DNA from: Brevibacillus sedimenti
Lineage (GTDB): Bacteria; Bacillota; Bacilli; Brevibacillales; Brevibacillaceae
Direction: 5' to 3'
Assembly: GCF_020923495.1 (NCBI RefSeq)
Contig: NZ_CP064048.1
Location: 1,676,501 to 1,740,500, forward strand
Length of the DNA stretch: 64,000 nucleotides
Position numbers and translations under genes: made by a program. Shown here piece after piece: positions 47,293-55,923 of this stretch (positions within the stretch are counted from its first letter, which is position 1; each line of letters begins with the position of its first letter). The notes under the pieces were generated by a model. It worked only from the letters and a program-made list of their open reading frames with translations, ran no database searches and was not told the origin of the DNA.

Positions 47293-48258
47293 TTATCCCT
47301 CCTGATGTACCTGTTTACGGCGGTGCTTCCACGCGATCAGACTGATCATTTCGTAGGCTACGGCCGCGGCCAGTCCGGCTGTAATTTCGCCAGGGTCGTG
47401 CGACGGCAGGACTTCGACCAGGTCAAACCCGACCAGCTGAAGCTTGTCCAGCCCTCTCACCAGTTGAATCGCTTCGTAGCTGGTAGGCCCGCAGACTTCC
47501 GGGGTTCCCGTGCCCGGCGCGTACGCGGGATCGACAAAATCAATGTCAAATGACACGTACGCCGGCCGATTTCCCACCCGCTGATGAATGCGGCGGATTG
47601 CCTGTTCACCGCCGATGGCGCGCAGTTCGCTCATCGGCATCACTTCAAAGCCAAGCGCCCGGGCGTCGTTGATGTCTTCCGGTCCGTAGAGCGGTCCACG
47701 CATCCCGATCTGGATGGAATGGGACGTATCGATCAATCCTTCTTCCACCGCCCGGCGGAACGGCGTTCCATGTGTGTACTTTTCGCCAAAATAGCTGTCC
47801 CATGTGTCTCCGTGGGAGTCGAAGTGAATCAGGGCGACTGGACCGAATTTTCTGGCAAATGCGCGCAGGCTGCCGAGCGAGATGGAGTGATCCCCGCCCA
47901 AAATGATCGGGGTCACGTCGTTGGCGATGAGCGAAAACAGCTCCCGCTCCATGTTGTCGTACGTCTTGTGAATGTTGAATGGAACCACGTCGATATCGCC
48001 GTAATCAACACCGGAGCAGTATTCAAAGATATGGATGTCTTGATCGGGATTGTACGGGCGAAGCAGCACCGAAGCGTTCCGGATATGCTGCGGGCCGTAC
48101 CGCTGACCGGTTCGGTTGGACGCCCCCGTGTCAAAAGGGACGCCCACCACCGCAAAGTCGACACCGTCCGTCGTCCGCACCTGTTCCAACCGCATGAACG
48201 TGCGCACGCCGCAAAAGCGGGGGGATTGGGATGAATCCTTGGGTTTGTACCTTACCAT
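47293..48258 (-). CDS. agmatinase/guanidinobutyrase-family ureohydrolase
   Basis: 321-residue arginase-superfamily enzyme releasing urea from a guanidino compound. Metal ligands: ILGGDHSISLG (about 126-136), IHFDSHGDTWD (about 151-161) and SFDIDFVDPAYAPGTGTPE (about 237-255). The DSHGD variant and the GTGTPE block are typical of agmatinase and guanidinobutyrase rather than arginase or HutG. ATG 48258 follows AGGAGGAGG; a longer frame runs to 48309. In this operon the product would be putrescine or 4-aminobutyrate for the aminotransferase. The substrate is not certain. Confidence 0.85.
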   Translation of the reverse strand: MVRYKPKDSSQSPRFCGVRTFMRLEQVRTTDGVDFAVVGVPFDTGASNRTGQRYGPQHIRNASVLLRPYNPDQDIHIFEYCSGVDYGDIDVVPFNIHKTYDNMERELFSLIANDVTPIILGGDHSISLGSLRAFARKFGPVALIHFDSHGDTWDSYFGEKYTHGTPFRRAVEEGLIDTSHSIQIGMRGPLYGPEDINDARALGFEVMPMSELRAIGGEQAIRRIHQRVGNRPAYVSFDIDFVDPAYAPGTGTPEVCGPTSYEAIQLVRGLDKLQLVGFDLVEVLPSHDPGEITAGLAAAVAYEMISLIAWKHRRKQVHQEG

Positions 48259-48284
48259 AGACGGCCTCCTCCTGTGAAAGTTGG

Positions 48285-49616
48285 TTACACGGCACTGCTG
48301 CCGATGCACAGTATTTCCTGTTCGTATTCCGTAATGGCTTCGTCCAGCATGCGCAGGCCAACGTCGATTTGCTCCTTGGTCACCGTGAGCGGAGGAATCA
48401 TGCGGATGACTTCACCGCGGTTCCCGCACAGGTAGAACAACACGCCTTTGCTCAGGCACTTGTTCAGGATGGTCAGCAATCCCTCTCCATTGGGAGCCTT
48501 CGTGCGCGGATCGACAATTTCGATGCCGATCATCAGTCCGACGGCGCGAATGCTGCCAATCGTCGGGTGTTTCTGCTGCAGGCGGCAAAGCTGTTCCTGA
48601 GCGTAGCTGCCCATCACGCGCGCGTTTTCCACCAGGTTCTCTTCTTTCATCACTTCCAGCGTGGCCAGAGCTGCCGCACAGGCGATCGGATTGCCGCCAA
48701 ACGTGGTGCCGTGGCTGCCCAGCGGCCACTGCTTCATCAGCTCCTGGGAAGCGACCGTGGCACTGAGCGGCAGGCCGGACGCAATCCCCTTGGCGATCGC
48801 CATGATGTCAGGGGTAACTTCAAAGGTTTGGGCGGCAAACCAGTTGCCGGTGCGGCCAAAACCGGTCTGCACCTCGTCGAAAATCAACAGGATTCCGTGC
48901 CGGTCGCAGATCTCCCTCAGCTTTTTCAGCCAGCCCTTGGGCGGGACAATATAGCCGCCTTCGCCCAGAACCGGCTCGACGATTGCGCAGGCCACTTCTT
49001 CGGGCGTCACCTGATGGGCGAACAGTGTCGCCACATCCTTTTCCAGTTGTTCGGCGCAATATACGTCAGGATCGGCCCCTGGCGGAACTTCATCCACTCT
49101 GGCGTAGGGGAGCTGGTAGGACAAGCCGCTGGGCTGCAGAAATTTTCGGTACTTGCTTTTCGATGTCGTCACACTAAGGGAACCCATCGAACGCCCGTGA
49201 AAGCAGCCGAGAAACGAGAGGACGTAGGGGCGCCTCGTCACGTGCTTGGCCAGCTTGATGGCCCCTTCGATCGCTTCCGTGCCGGAATTGGCAAAGAAAA
49301 AGCAGTCCAGTCCAGCCGGGAGCACGGTGGTCAATTCCTTGGCCAGCCGCAGGATCGACTCGTACATGATCACGCCGGACGGACCGTGCACCAGTTGGTC
49401 CGCCGCCTGCTTGATTGCCTTCACTACTTTCGGATGGCGATGACCGGTATTGGCGACGGCAATGCCGGATGTAAAGTCCAGGTAGGTCTTGCCGTCCAAT
49501 CCGTAGTAGTAGACGCCTTCCGCCTTGACTACCGGCAGATTCGGGTGGTCTTTGGCCATGCTTGGCGCCAGCAAGGTATGCATCTGACCAACCAAATGAC
49601 TCCAATCGCTTGACAT
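48285..49616 (-). CDS. class III aminotransferase (GabT-like)
   Basis: 443-residue PLP enzyme of the omega-aminotransferase group. [19 protein letters not shown] is the N-terminal substrate loop, [19 protein letters not shown] binds the cofactor phosphate, [15 protein letters not shown] holds the PLP-contacting Asp, and the catalytic Lys is in [17 protein letters not shown] (about residue 277). The TTFGGNP block follows. It is the first gene of the operon and probably removes the amino group of 4-aminobutyrate, putrescine or a related omega-amine. A sigma-54 promoter lies directly upstream. Confidence 0.9.
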   Translation of the reverse strand: MSSDWSHLVGQMHTLLAPSMAKDHPNLPVVKAEGVYYYGLDGKTYLDFTSGIAVANTGHRHPKVVKAIKQAADQLVHGPSGVIMYESILRLAKELTTVLPAGLDCFFFANSGTEAIEGAIKLAKHVTRRPYVLSFLGCFHGRSMGSLSVTTSKSKYRKFLQPSGLSYQLPYARVDEVPPGADPDVYCAEQLEKDVATLFAHQVTPEEVACAIVEPVLGEGGYIVPPKGWLKKLREICDRHGILLIFDEVQTGFGRTGNWFAAQTFEVTPDIMAIAKGIASGLPLSATVASQELMKQWPLGSHGTTFGGNPIACAAALATLEVMKEENLVENARVMGSYAQEQLCRLQQKHPTIGSIRAVGLMIGIEIVDPRTKAPNGEGLLTILNKCLSKGVLFYLCGNRGEVIRMIPPLTVTKEQIDVGLRMLDEAITEYEQEILCIGSSAV

Positions 49617-49652
49617 GCAGCAACCCTCCTCGTTTGTCTGCCGGGAGTGAAC

Positions 49653-49669
49653 TGCAAGTTTCGTTCCAA
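49653..49669 (-). promoter_or_regulatory. sigma-54 (-24/-12) promoter
   Basis: On the minus strand TTGGAACGAAACTTGCA has GG and GC separated by exactly 10 bases, close to the consensus TGGCAC-N5-TTGC. It lies between the RocR-like regulator stop and the aminotransferase start, giving a leader of about 26 nt with a GAGGAGG ribosome binding site. Confidence 0.8.
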
Positions 49670-49673
49670 CCCC

Positions 49674-51050
49674 TTACGTGATTCCGTGTTTTTTTAATTT
49701 CCGCACCACGGACGGCTGGCTGATCCCCAGCGCCTGCGCCATTTTCACCGTGGTCTTGTGCGTTCGTTTCGCCTTTAGCAGGACCTGCCGTTCGACCTGA
49801 TCCAGGATGTCCTGCAGCGGCCGATTTTCATGCACATCGAACAGCGGCTGATCGTATCGCCGATTGAGGTACGCCGGCAGCAGATCGACCGTCACCACCG
49901 GGGAGGAAGAGGTGACGACCAGTCGCTCGATGACGTTGATCAGTTCCCGCACGTTTCCTTTCCACTCGTAGTAGATCAGGCGGTGGATCACGGCTTCGTC
50001 CAGCGTCCGTTTTCGCTTGTACTTTTGCTCAAACTGCCGCAAAAAGTGCTGGATCAGCGGCAGGATGTCCTCCGTTCTCCGGCGCAGCGGCGGAATGGTT
50101 ATTGGCACGACATTGAGGCGAAAGTAGAGGTCTTCGCGAAACGTCTTTTCGCTCACGGCCGCTTCCAGGTCCCTGTTGGTGGCGGCAATCAGGCGGAAAT
50201 CCGCCTCCCGTTCCTTGGTGCCGCCCAGCCGGAAGAACCGACGCTCCTGAATCAATTTCAGCAGTTTGACCTGGTTGATCAGCGACAGTTCGCCTACTTC
50301 GTCGAGAAACAGGGTCCCGCCGGAAGCCAGCTCGGCCAGCCCCAGCTTTCCTTTCGGATTGGCCCCGGTAAAGGCGCCGCTCTCGTAGCCAAACAGTTCC
50401 GCCTCAAACAGCGCATCGGGGATCGCTCCGCAGTTTACTTCGATGAACGGTCCCTTGGCGCGTCCGCTGTGATTGTGAATAAACTTGGCGACATGCGATT
50501 TGCCCACCCCGGATTCACCGAGCAGCAGGATGGTGGCGTCCACTTCGGCCACCCTGAGCGCCGTGTCGATCACGGTTTTCATTTCCTCGCTGTTGGCGAT
50601 GATTCCGTCCGCATGCAGATGCTTGTTGCGCAGCATGTCCAGCTCGCTTTTCACGCGCTCGATGTCTTCTTCCAGCACCTGCAGGTAGTGCTGCAGGTTG
50701 ATCAGCTCGGTCACGTCGTGGGAGTAGCTGACGATAAAGATCAGTTCGCCGTTGGGATCAAACACCGGAATGCCCGTGACCAGCAGCTTTTTCCGCTTGT
50801 TTGTCGTCTGTATCACGGTGACTTTTCTGCGTTCCTTGATGACCATCGGCGTGACAATCGGCGTAAACAGCCCTTCCTTCTCCAGGTCGTACACCGACTT
50901 GCCGATCAAATCTTTCGTGTCCACACCGTAAATCTCCCCGGTTTTTTCCGTGGCCCGCACGATGATGCCATCCGTATTCGTGACCAGCAGATCGTCCTTG
51001 AGCGACTGCAGGATGGCCAAATCTTCGCTCCACGTGTGTTGGTCATTCAC
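49674..51050 (-). CDS. sigma-54-dependent transcriptional activator (RocR-like)
   Basis: 458-residue enhancer-binding protein with PAS, AAA+ and Fis-type domains. The PAS domain covers about residues 15-130 ([20 protein letters not shown]). The AAA+ domain has Walker A GESGVGKS (about 176), the sigma-54 contact GAFTGA (about 229) and Walker [13 protein letters not shown]. The C-terminal HTH is [20 protein letters not shown]. It likely senses a pathway amine or guanidino ligand and activates the operon downstream. GTG 51050 follows AAAGGGGG; ATG 51083 has no good ribosome binding site. Confidence 0.92.
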   Translation of the reverse strand: MNDQHTWSEDLAILQSLKDDLLVTNTDGIIVRATEKTGEIYGVDTKDLIGKSVYDLEKEGLFTPIVTPMVIKERRKVTVIQTTNKRKKLLVTGIPVFDPNGELIFIVSYSHDVTELINLQHYLQVLEEDIERVKSELDMLRNKHLHADGIIANSEEMKTVIDTALRVAEVDATILLLGESGVGKSHVAKFIHNHSGRAKGPFIEVNCGAIPDALFEAELFGYESGAFTGANPKGKLGLAELASGGTLFLDEVGELSLINQVKLLKLIQERRFFRLGGTKEREADFRLIAATNRDLEAAVSEKTFREDLYFRLNVVPITIPPLRRRTEDILPLIQHFLRQFEQKYKRKRTLDEAVIHRLIYYEWKGNVRELINVIERLVVTSSSPVVTVDLLPAYLNRRYDQPLFDVHENRPLQDILDQVERQVLLKAKRTHKTTVKMAQALGISQPSVVRKLKKHGIT

Positions 51051-51081
51051 GTCGCTGTCCCCCTTTGCCCTGTCCCTATCC

Positions 51082-51428
51082 ATTCTTGAATAGATGCCGA
51101 TGGTGTGCGCTCATCAGGCGCTGAGCTTGCCGTATGATTCACTGTTATGCGTTTTTGTATAATTATTCAGGAATGAATCGCACTCGTCAATTTGTTGCTG
51201 ATACGCTTTTCACACATGCGCGAAAAACGCCTGTTCTCAGGGGAGAGGGCTTTTTTTTTTCGCCGCCGGGCAGAGATTCCTTCTTTTTTGCAGCCAGGGT
51301 TGTATTTTCGTCCCTGTTCCTGCCTATGGAGATGAAACGAAATTCAACAGAGCGGCTTGGGGTGGGGCCGCTTAAGTTGAACACCCCTTCGTTTCTTTCA
51401 AATCCAAAACATGAAAGGGGTATCAGAC
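51082..51428 (+). promoter_or_regulatory. leader and promoter region of the SleB-like gene
   Basis: About 345 bases without a gene. TATAAT occurs at 51158-51163 with a poor -35 match. Two sites with ATTC-N2-GAAT arms (51082-51091 and 51165-51174) might bind a regulator. A weak GCC/GGC plus CTC/GAG stem with a T tract lies near 51228-51260. GGGGTG (51359-51364) can pair with CACCCC (51382-51387), while CCCCTT (51384-51389) can instead pair with AAGGGG (51415-51420), the ribosome binding site of the next gene. Confidence 0.35.
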
Positions 51429-51932
51429 ATGGCGTATCCGTATGGTGAACCGTTGACGAATATCGGCAGTGATCCGTGGGATCTCACTGAAATGAAAGGG
51501 CGCGACAGCGTTGATTTGCTCGCCCGCATGGTATATGCCGAGGCGCGTGGGGAATCGCTTGAAGGAAAGCGCGGTTGTGCGCACGTGGCCAAAAACCGAA
51601 AAGCCAAAAACCTTTCCGAGTTTGGCGGGAATACGTACGAGGGGGTGCTGCTGAAGAAGTATCAGTTTGAGGGAATGACGACGGAAGCGGCTCGGAAGCC
51701 GGATCTGTCCTCGCAGGCCTGGAAGGATTCCTTGAATATCGCCATGAACATGTCCACGACGCCCAATCCGATCGGCAACTGCCTGTGGTTTGTGACCAAC
51801 TCGTACTATGCGACAAGGGTGTCATACAATAACGGTGTCGAATACTTCACCTTCCCTGGTTCCACTGCAAGGAAGGTCGTGGAGAAAAAAGTGATTGGCA
51901 ACCACACCTTCTTCCGGGTGGAGGGCTATTAA
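51429..51932 (+). CDS. SleB/CwlJ-type cell wall hydrolase
   Basis: 167-residue protein containing a Hydrolase_2 (SleB/CwlJ) domain. The catalytic Glu is in DLLARMVYAEARGE (about residues 27-40), followed by GKRGCAHVAKNRKA and LWFVTNSYYATRV. Family members are cortex-lytic enzymes in spore germination. There is no signal peptide, as in CwlJ and unlike SleB. It lacks a peptidoglycan-binding domain. ATG 51429 is preceded by GAAAGGGG, which may be base-paired in the leader. A role in spore cortex degradation is likely but not proven. Confidence 0.88.
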   Translation: MAYPYGEPLTNIGSDPWDLTEMKGRDSVDLLARMVYAEARGESLEGKRGCAHVAKNRKAKNLSEFGGNTYEGVLLKKYQFEGMTTEAARKPDLSSQAWKDSLNIAMNMSTTPNPIGNCLWFVTNSYYATRVSYNNGVEYFTFPGSTARKVVEKKVIGNHTFFRVEGY

Positions 51933-51941
51933 AAAAACCAA

Positions 51942-52010
51942 AACCGGGCAGCAAAACGCTGTCCGGTTCAGTCTGTAAACAAAGTCTGTGGTGTCATGGG
52001 TGATGTTGTC
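51942..52010. repeat. single end of the terminator-associated repeat, copy E
   Basis: The terminator stem of the SleB-like gene (AACCGGGCAG/CTGTCCGGTT, 51942-51968) is followed not by a T run but by CAGTCTGTAAACAAAGTC, then TGTGGTGTCATGGGTGATG. This matches the start of copy B. The remainder and the second hairpin are missing, so it is a truncated copy. Confidence 0.7.
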
Positions 52011-52045
52011 CTCTAGCACTTCTTCTTTAACTTCGTTTGACCAGG

Positions 52046-52885
52046 CTAGTCCTGCACGAATTCGATAGTCTTTACCTGGAATTGATCCTTGGCAAACTGA
52101 TAGGTGATGTGAAACTGGCCCACGACATGCGCCGGTGACAACTGGGCGGGAACACGGGCGAGCAGCGCGTCTCCCTGCGTTTCATAGGTCACGATGCCGC
52201 CGATTCCAAGAGACGAAAACCAGCTGGATGGTTCCGCAGGGATTTTGTCTGCGGGGATCACCGTTGTCTTTCCGTCAATTGAAATCTCGACGTGGTCCTT
52301 GGTGACCTTGCTCGTCATGTGTTGCTTCAGCGTCTCGACCGGATCAGGCACCTTTCGTTCCTCCCATGTGTCCGGTTGGAGGACGTGGACGTCCTGGGTC
52401 AGTGCCCCGGTTCCATATCCGGTCGTCAGAATGAAGATCAGCTCGTCTTTTCCGTCACCCGTCAGGTCTTTGGATTGGATCGTTGGCGCGTAGCTGGGGT
52501 TTGTTACGTTTTTCCAGTCAAACAGCTTGAATTGGCCCTGGTGTTCTGCCAGCAGCGGAGTATACAGGTCATCTTTTTGTTTCAGGGCATAGAGCGTGGT
52601 CTGCTCATGCGGCAAACGGGCGATCGGTGTTGGCCCCTCCGGTTTGCTGACGATCACCGACCTCTGTTTGCTGTCCCAGTTCACTTCAGCGCCCATCGCC
52701 TCCGACACCGCGCGAACGGGAACCATGACGCGTCCGTTGATAATCTGCGGGGCCACATCCGTTTCTACTTTTTTGCCGTTGACGATCAATGCGATGGTAT
52801 CCGAGCTTTTCGCAAGTGCCCAACCGCCGACAGATGCCAGTGAGGCGCACAATGCAGCCGCTACCCATTTTTTCATCGGAATCAA
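52046..52885 (-). CDS. secreted copper amine oxidase-like domain protein
   Basis: About 279-residue exported protein of unknown function. A signal peptide (MKKWVAAALCASLASVGGWA) is followed by a copper-amine-oxidase-N-like domain: IALIVNGKKVETDVAPQIIN and GRVMVPVRAVSEAMGAEVNW. The remaining 180 residues include an FG-GAP/EF-hand-like segment (SKDLTGDGKDELIFILTTG). Such stalk-like domains are abundant in envelope proteins of Paenibacillaceae. The start is TTG 52885 or ATG 52876; GAGAGG lies 4 bases before the former. It is transcribed toward the repeat end. Confidence 0.78.
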   Translation of the reverse strand: MIPMKKWVAAALCASLASVGGWALAKSSDTIALIVNGKKVETDVAPQIINGRVMVPVRAVSEAMGAEVNWDSKQRSVIVSKPEGPTPIARLPHEQTTLYALKQKDDLYTPLLAEHQGQFKLFDWKNVTNPSYAPTIQSKDLTGDGKDELIFILTTGYGTGALTQDVHVLQPDTWEERKVPDPVETLKQHMTSKVTKDHVEISIDGKTTVIPADKIPAEPSSWFSSLGIGGIVTYETQGDALLARVPAQLSPAHVVGQFHITYQFAKDQFQVKTIEFVQD

Positions 52886-53151
52886 TCATCCTCTCGCTTG
52901 GTTTGCACAAACAAACAATCCCTATTATAGCTATCAATCCCTTCTATTTCCAGATCGCGAGCGGCGTCGTAACGCAGTGGGTGTCAAGTCTCATGCTGCT
53001 GAAAAAGAACCTGTCCGCGTGAAGCAGGGGCGAACAAGAGTCCCTGTACGCGACTTCAGGAGGCGGCATGTGACTGCACGGCCAAAATTCCGCGTTTCTC
53101 CGATCACGTTTGTCCGTTTCGGAAGATAGAAAGATAGCATTATATAGCAGT

Positions 53152-53169
53152 GTGAAAGGATCCTTTCAC
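53152..53169. promoter_or_regulatory. 18-bp perfect palindrome before the DUF4183 genes
   Basis: GTGAAAGGATCCTTTCAC is a perfect palindrome about 23 bp before the DUF4183 start codon and after CATTATATA, a possible late sporulation -10-like element. It could be an operator or a short hairpin in the leader. The 306 bases from 52886 to 53191 hold no gene. Confidence 0.5.
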
Positions 53170-53191
53170 GATCAAAAAAGGGGGTGACACC

Positions 53192-53476
53192 ATGCCGATC
53201 ATCAAGCCGTTTATGACCTCGCTGCGGTTTACGTCCACGATTGGAGCCGGAACGGGTACGGGGGCCACGTTTGCGATTGCCGCAACCGCCTTCAACGACG
53301 ACACGGGCGCAGCCGCCACGGCGTTTCCGAGTTCGTTTGCTTTCTACAACCTCTACATCAACGGCGTGCTTCAGCCGGGGAATACCTCGACCGTCACCAC
53401 GACATCCATCACCATTCCGGATGGCGATGCAGAAAACCCCGCTACGCCGGTTATTGTTGAGTTTGTGGTAAACTAG
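53192..53476 (+). CDS. DUF4183 protein
   Basis: 94-residue protein consisting of one DUF4183 domain, rich in Thr, Ala and Gly. FAFYNLYINGVLQPGNTSTV (about residues 50-69) is the conserved core and VIVEFVVN ends the domain. DUF4183 proteins are found in spore-forming Bacillota, often in tandem, and are thought to be spore-surface structural components; the function is not established. The ribosome binding site AAAAAAGGGGGTG is strong. A second DUF4183 protein follows. Confidence 0.82.
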   Translation: MPIIKPFMTSLRFTSTIGAGTGTGATFAIAATAFNDDTGAAATAFPSSFAFYNLYINGVLQPGNTSTVTTTSITIPDGDAENPATPVIVEFVVN

Positions 53477-53630
53477 GCACGGGTTGGGGGAAACAGGGCT
53501 TGCCCGAAGGCTGGATTGCTGGGGTCAGGCCCTTTTCTCCTGTTTCAGAAAGGATCAACTCTCAAAGTTCCAGCCTGCCGACAAGCGGGAAAGAGAACAG
53601 CAGGGTCATGTTGGAAAAGGAGGTTCACCC

Positions 53631-54035
53631 ATGCATAATCGGGTCAGACATTATGTGGTCACAAGGGACATCAACCCCAAAAATCAGGCGGGGTGCAGTC
53701 CGCTGGCGTTGATGGGGCCGTTGGGCTGCCCGCTAATCTTTCCGCGCCAGCCGTCTGCTCCGCAGAGTCCGACGCTGCTGAGAGGCGAAACGTTTCAATA
53801 TACGGCGATTGCTGACGGTGTAAAAAACGTGTATACCAGCGGAGATGCGGTGCTCCAATTCAGTACATCCGGCATTCTTGATCCCGGCACGTTCACGTTC
53901 GCCAGTCTATTTATCAATGGCATCCTCCAGCCGCCCAACTCCTATGTGATTCAGCCGGGAATCCTGATCCTGAGCGACGTTCCGGTACAAGGCGCTCCGA
54001 TTATCATTCAATTTGTGAGAATCATCTCTCAATAA
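53631..54035 (+). CDS. DUF4183 protein
   Basis: 134-residue protein with a C-terminal DUF4183 domain: TFTFASLFINGILQPPNSYV, then VPVQGAPIIIQFVRIISQ. The N-terminal 45 residues are basic then Pro-rich (GPLGCPLIFPRQPSAPQSP). ATG 53631 follows AAAGGAGG; the frame opens upstream at 53484 without a matching signal. The tandem arrangement with the protein at 53192 suggests a shared sporulation-time role, which is inference. Confidence 0.8.
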   Translation: MHNRVRHYVVTRDINPKNQAGCSPLALMGPLGCPLIFPRQPSAPQSPTLLRGETFQYTAIADGVKNVYTSGDAVLQFSTSGILDPGTFTFASLFINGILQPPNSYVIQPGILILSDVPVQGAPIIIQFVRIISQ

Positions 54036-54111
54036 TTTCTCCTTTGCCGGGATTGAATCGTAAGCGGAGAGGGCAGGGGAACTTCGTCCTTTCTTTCGCT
54101 TTTGGAAATAC

Positions 54112-54148
54112 TTGACAACTGCGTATCACAGCACTACAATCTGTAGTG
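54112..54148 (+). promoter_or_regulatory. blaI promoter with overlapping BlaI operator
   Basis: TTGACA (54112-54117), 17 bp, TACAAT (54135-54140). The -10 lies inside the dyad CACTACA-ATC-TGTAGTG (54132-54148), which matches BlaI/MecI operators (TACA..TGTA core). Predicts autorepression. Confidence 0.88.
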
Positions 54149-54163
54149 GGAGGTTGTACCATC

Positions 54164-54577
54164 ATGAAAATTCTCACCTTCAAATGTCATGAGAGGGGGC
54201 TGAACCGGTTCTTCGGACCGCTGGAAGCAAAGGTGATGGATGTGCTGTGGAGCGGTTCGGAAATGAGCATAAAGGACGTCCAGAAAAAGCTGGAGCGGGA
54301 GAAACACCTGAATTTCAACACCGTCATGACCGTCATCAACCGTTTGGTGGAGAAGGGGGTCCTGGTGAAGCGAACGGAGGGAAGAACTTCCCTGTACCGT
54401 CCGGTGCTGTCGCGGGAGGAATTCATGGAGACGCAATCCAGGGAATTGACGCATGAGCTGATGGATGAGTTTGGTCCGCTGGTGGTCAACCACATGCTCG
54501 ACGCCTTGGATGAAGTGGATCAGGAACTTCTGGACAAGCTGGAAGAAAAACTGAAGCAGTGGAAAAAGGAAACGTAA
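54164..54577 (+). CDS. blaI: BlaI/MecI-family repressor
   Basis: 137-residue winged-helix repressor of the BlaI/MecI/CopY family. LNRFFGPLEAKVMDVLWSGS, then FNTVMTVINRLVEKGVLVKR is the DNA-binding domain; the C-terminal helices (LDALDEVDQELLDKLEEKLK) dimerise. In known systems the repressor is inactivated when a BlaR/MecR protease is triggered. ATG 54164 has GGGAGG upstream. Operators lie at its own promoter and before the DoxX gene. No beta-lactamase gene is present, so the regulated trait is open. Confidence 0.9.
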   Translation: MKILTFKCHERGLNRFFGPLEAKVMDVLWSGSEMSIKDVQKKLEREKHLNFNTVMTVINRLVEKGVLVKRTEGRTSLYRPVLSREEFMETQSRELTHELMDEFGPLVVNHMLDALDEVDQELLDKLEEKLKQWKKET

Positions 54578-54580
54578 GCG

Positions 54581-55432
54581 ATGTGGGAAAAGCGATCAAA
54601 GGTGATGTTTGGCTCGTCGGTTCTGATTGCAGGTGTCCTGCTCGTTCAAATGGGGTTGTACGCGATGAAGGTGCTGGCCGGGTGGGACCTGCATTTCAAC
54701 CTGGTGGACGTATGCTCCGCGTTGATTCGGACGTACTTTATTCCTGAACTCGCCTACGTCCTCGACGCTTTGGTCTTTTATACGCTGTTCTTCCTGGTCG
54801 CTGCGCTCGTCAGGCAGATCGTCCTCTCCGCGAGAACCTATAAGCGATTGCGGCATCTTCGGCATGAAGGGCACTGCACCGCGCTCAATCAAGCGTTTTG
54901 CGGCAGCAGGGGGGAAGAGGCGATTCTGGTGGTGGAACACCCGGCACCGGTTGCCTTTACGATGGGCATGTGGAAGCCCCGCATAATCCTCTCCACCGGG
55001 TTGGTGAAGCTGCTTGACCACAACGAGCTGAAAGCGGTCATCTATCACGAAATGTTTCATCAAAAGCATCGGGACCCGGTCAAAACGTTCGTCTTGTCCC
55101 TGGTCGCTGCGGTGATGTGGTACCTGCCGATCCTCAAATGGTTCAGACATCACTACAACATCGCCAGGGAAGTGCTGGCGGACCATTACGCGGTGAACCG
55201 GCTGGGATCGGGGCAGGACCTGGGAGGCGCCCTGGTCAAAATGCTGAAATACGGACGAACGGCTCCGGTGCAGGCTGCCGTCTCCTTTTCCGACACGTCG
55301 ATTAACTACCGGATCCTGCGGCTGCTCGACCCGGACATGGACATTCCGTTGAGGCTGCCGTTTGCGCCGACGATGATTTCGGTGCAGGTGCTGCTTTTGC
55401 TGTGTTCCCTGTTTCTGATCGAATTCTCCTGA
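54581..55432 (+). CDS. BlaR1-type M56 membrane metalloprotease
   Basis: 283-residue membrane protein with about four hydrophobic helices and an M56 peptidase domain. The zinc motif is AVIYHEMFHQKHRDPVK (HExxH, about residues 165-181), and AREVLADHYAVNRLG carries the third ligand. The extracytoplasmic penicillin-binding sensor of true BlaR1 is absent: the protein ends just after the last membrane segment. It starts 4 bp after blaI. It may sense another envelope signal, or act with a separate sensor. Confidence 0.88.
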   Translation: MWEKRSKVMFGSSVLIAGVLLVQMGLYAMKVLAGWDLHFNLVDVCSALIRTYFIPELAYVLDALVFYTLFFLVAALVRQIVLSARTYKRLRHLRHEGHCTALNQAFCGSRGEEAILVVEHPAPVAFTMGMWKPRIILSTGLVKLLDHNELKAVIYHEMFHQKHRDPVKTFVLSLVAAVMWYLPILKWFRHHYNIAREVLADHYAVNRLGSGQDLGGALVKMLKYGRTAPVQAAVSFSDTSINYRILRLLDPDMDIPLRLPFAPTMISVQVLLLLCSLFLIEFS

Positions 55433-55450
55433 ATTTTTTTGACCGCTTAC

Positions 55451-55465
55451 ACTACAGGTTGTAGT
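55451..55465. promoter_or_regulatory. BlaI operator at the DoxX promoter
   Basis: ACTACA-GGT-TGTAGT is the same dyad type as at blaI. A -35-like TTGACC (55439-55444) precedes it, so a promoter here would be covered by BlaI. Confidence 0.75.
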
Positions 55466-55490
55466 TAGAAAATCATGGGAGGAAATGGCG

Positions 55491-55898
55491 ATGATTCAAC
55501 AAAACGGATTCGGCTCTTTCATTGTTCGCGTGGTGCTGGGGGTGATCTTTTTTGCGCATGGCCTGCAGAAGTTTCAAGGCGGCCTCGACAAGACGGCAGG
55601 GTTCTTTGAAAGCGTCGGCATCCCCGGCTTTCTGGCCTATGTCGTGGCGTTTCTCGAAGGGATCGGCGGCATCTGCCTGGTGCTTGGCCTGGGCACGCGG
55701 ATCATCGCCGGGGCTTTCGTCGTCATCATGCTGGGCGCGATTGTTACCGTAAAGCTGAAAGGCGGATTTCTCGGCGGGTACGAATTGGACGTGGCCCTGA
55801 TGGCGATGGGGCTGCACCTGCTGATCAGCGGCAGCCCGGCGCTTGCGCTGGACAACCTGTTCCTTGGGCGGTCCAAGGAAGCGGAGCAGCGGGCGTAG
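55491..55898 (+). CDS. DoxX-family membrane protein
   Basis: 135-residue protein with four hydrophobic helices. GFGSFIVRVVLGVIFFAHGL, GLDKTAGFFESVGIPGFLAY and AFLEGIGGICLVLGLGTRII are the DoxX family blocks. Family members are implicated in redox or sulfur stress and in envelope integrity, with poorly known chemistry. A BlaI operator directly upstream places it in the BlaI regulon. Start is ATG 55491 (GGGAGG 8 bases upstream) or 55485. Its terminator carries repeat copy D. Confidence 0.88.
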   Translation: MIQQNGFGSFIVRVVLGVIFFAHGLQKFQGGLDKTAGFFESVGIPGFLAYVVAFLEGIGGICLVLGLGTRIIAGAFVVIMLGAIVTVKLKGGFLGGYELDVALMAMGLHLLISGSPALALDNLFLGRSKEAEQRA

Positions 55899-55923
55899 CG
55901 ATTGCACCGGTGAGACCATGAAT

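Noticed and set aside
51340-51380. T-box leader suggested by GGGGTGGGGCCGC near the SleB-like gene
   Set aside because: The invariant T-box core GGTACCGCG is not matched, no specifier-loop structure is visible, and the downstream gene is not an amino acid or tRNA-synthetase gene.
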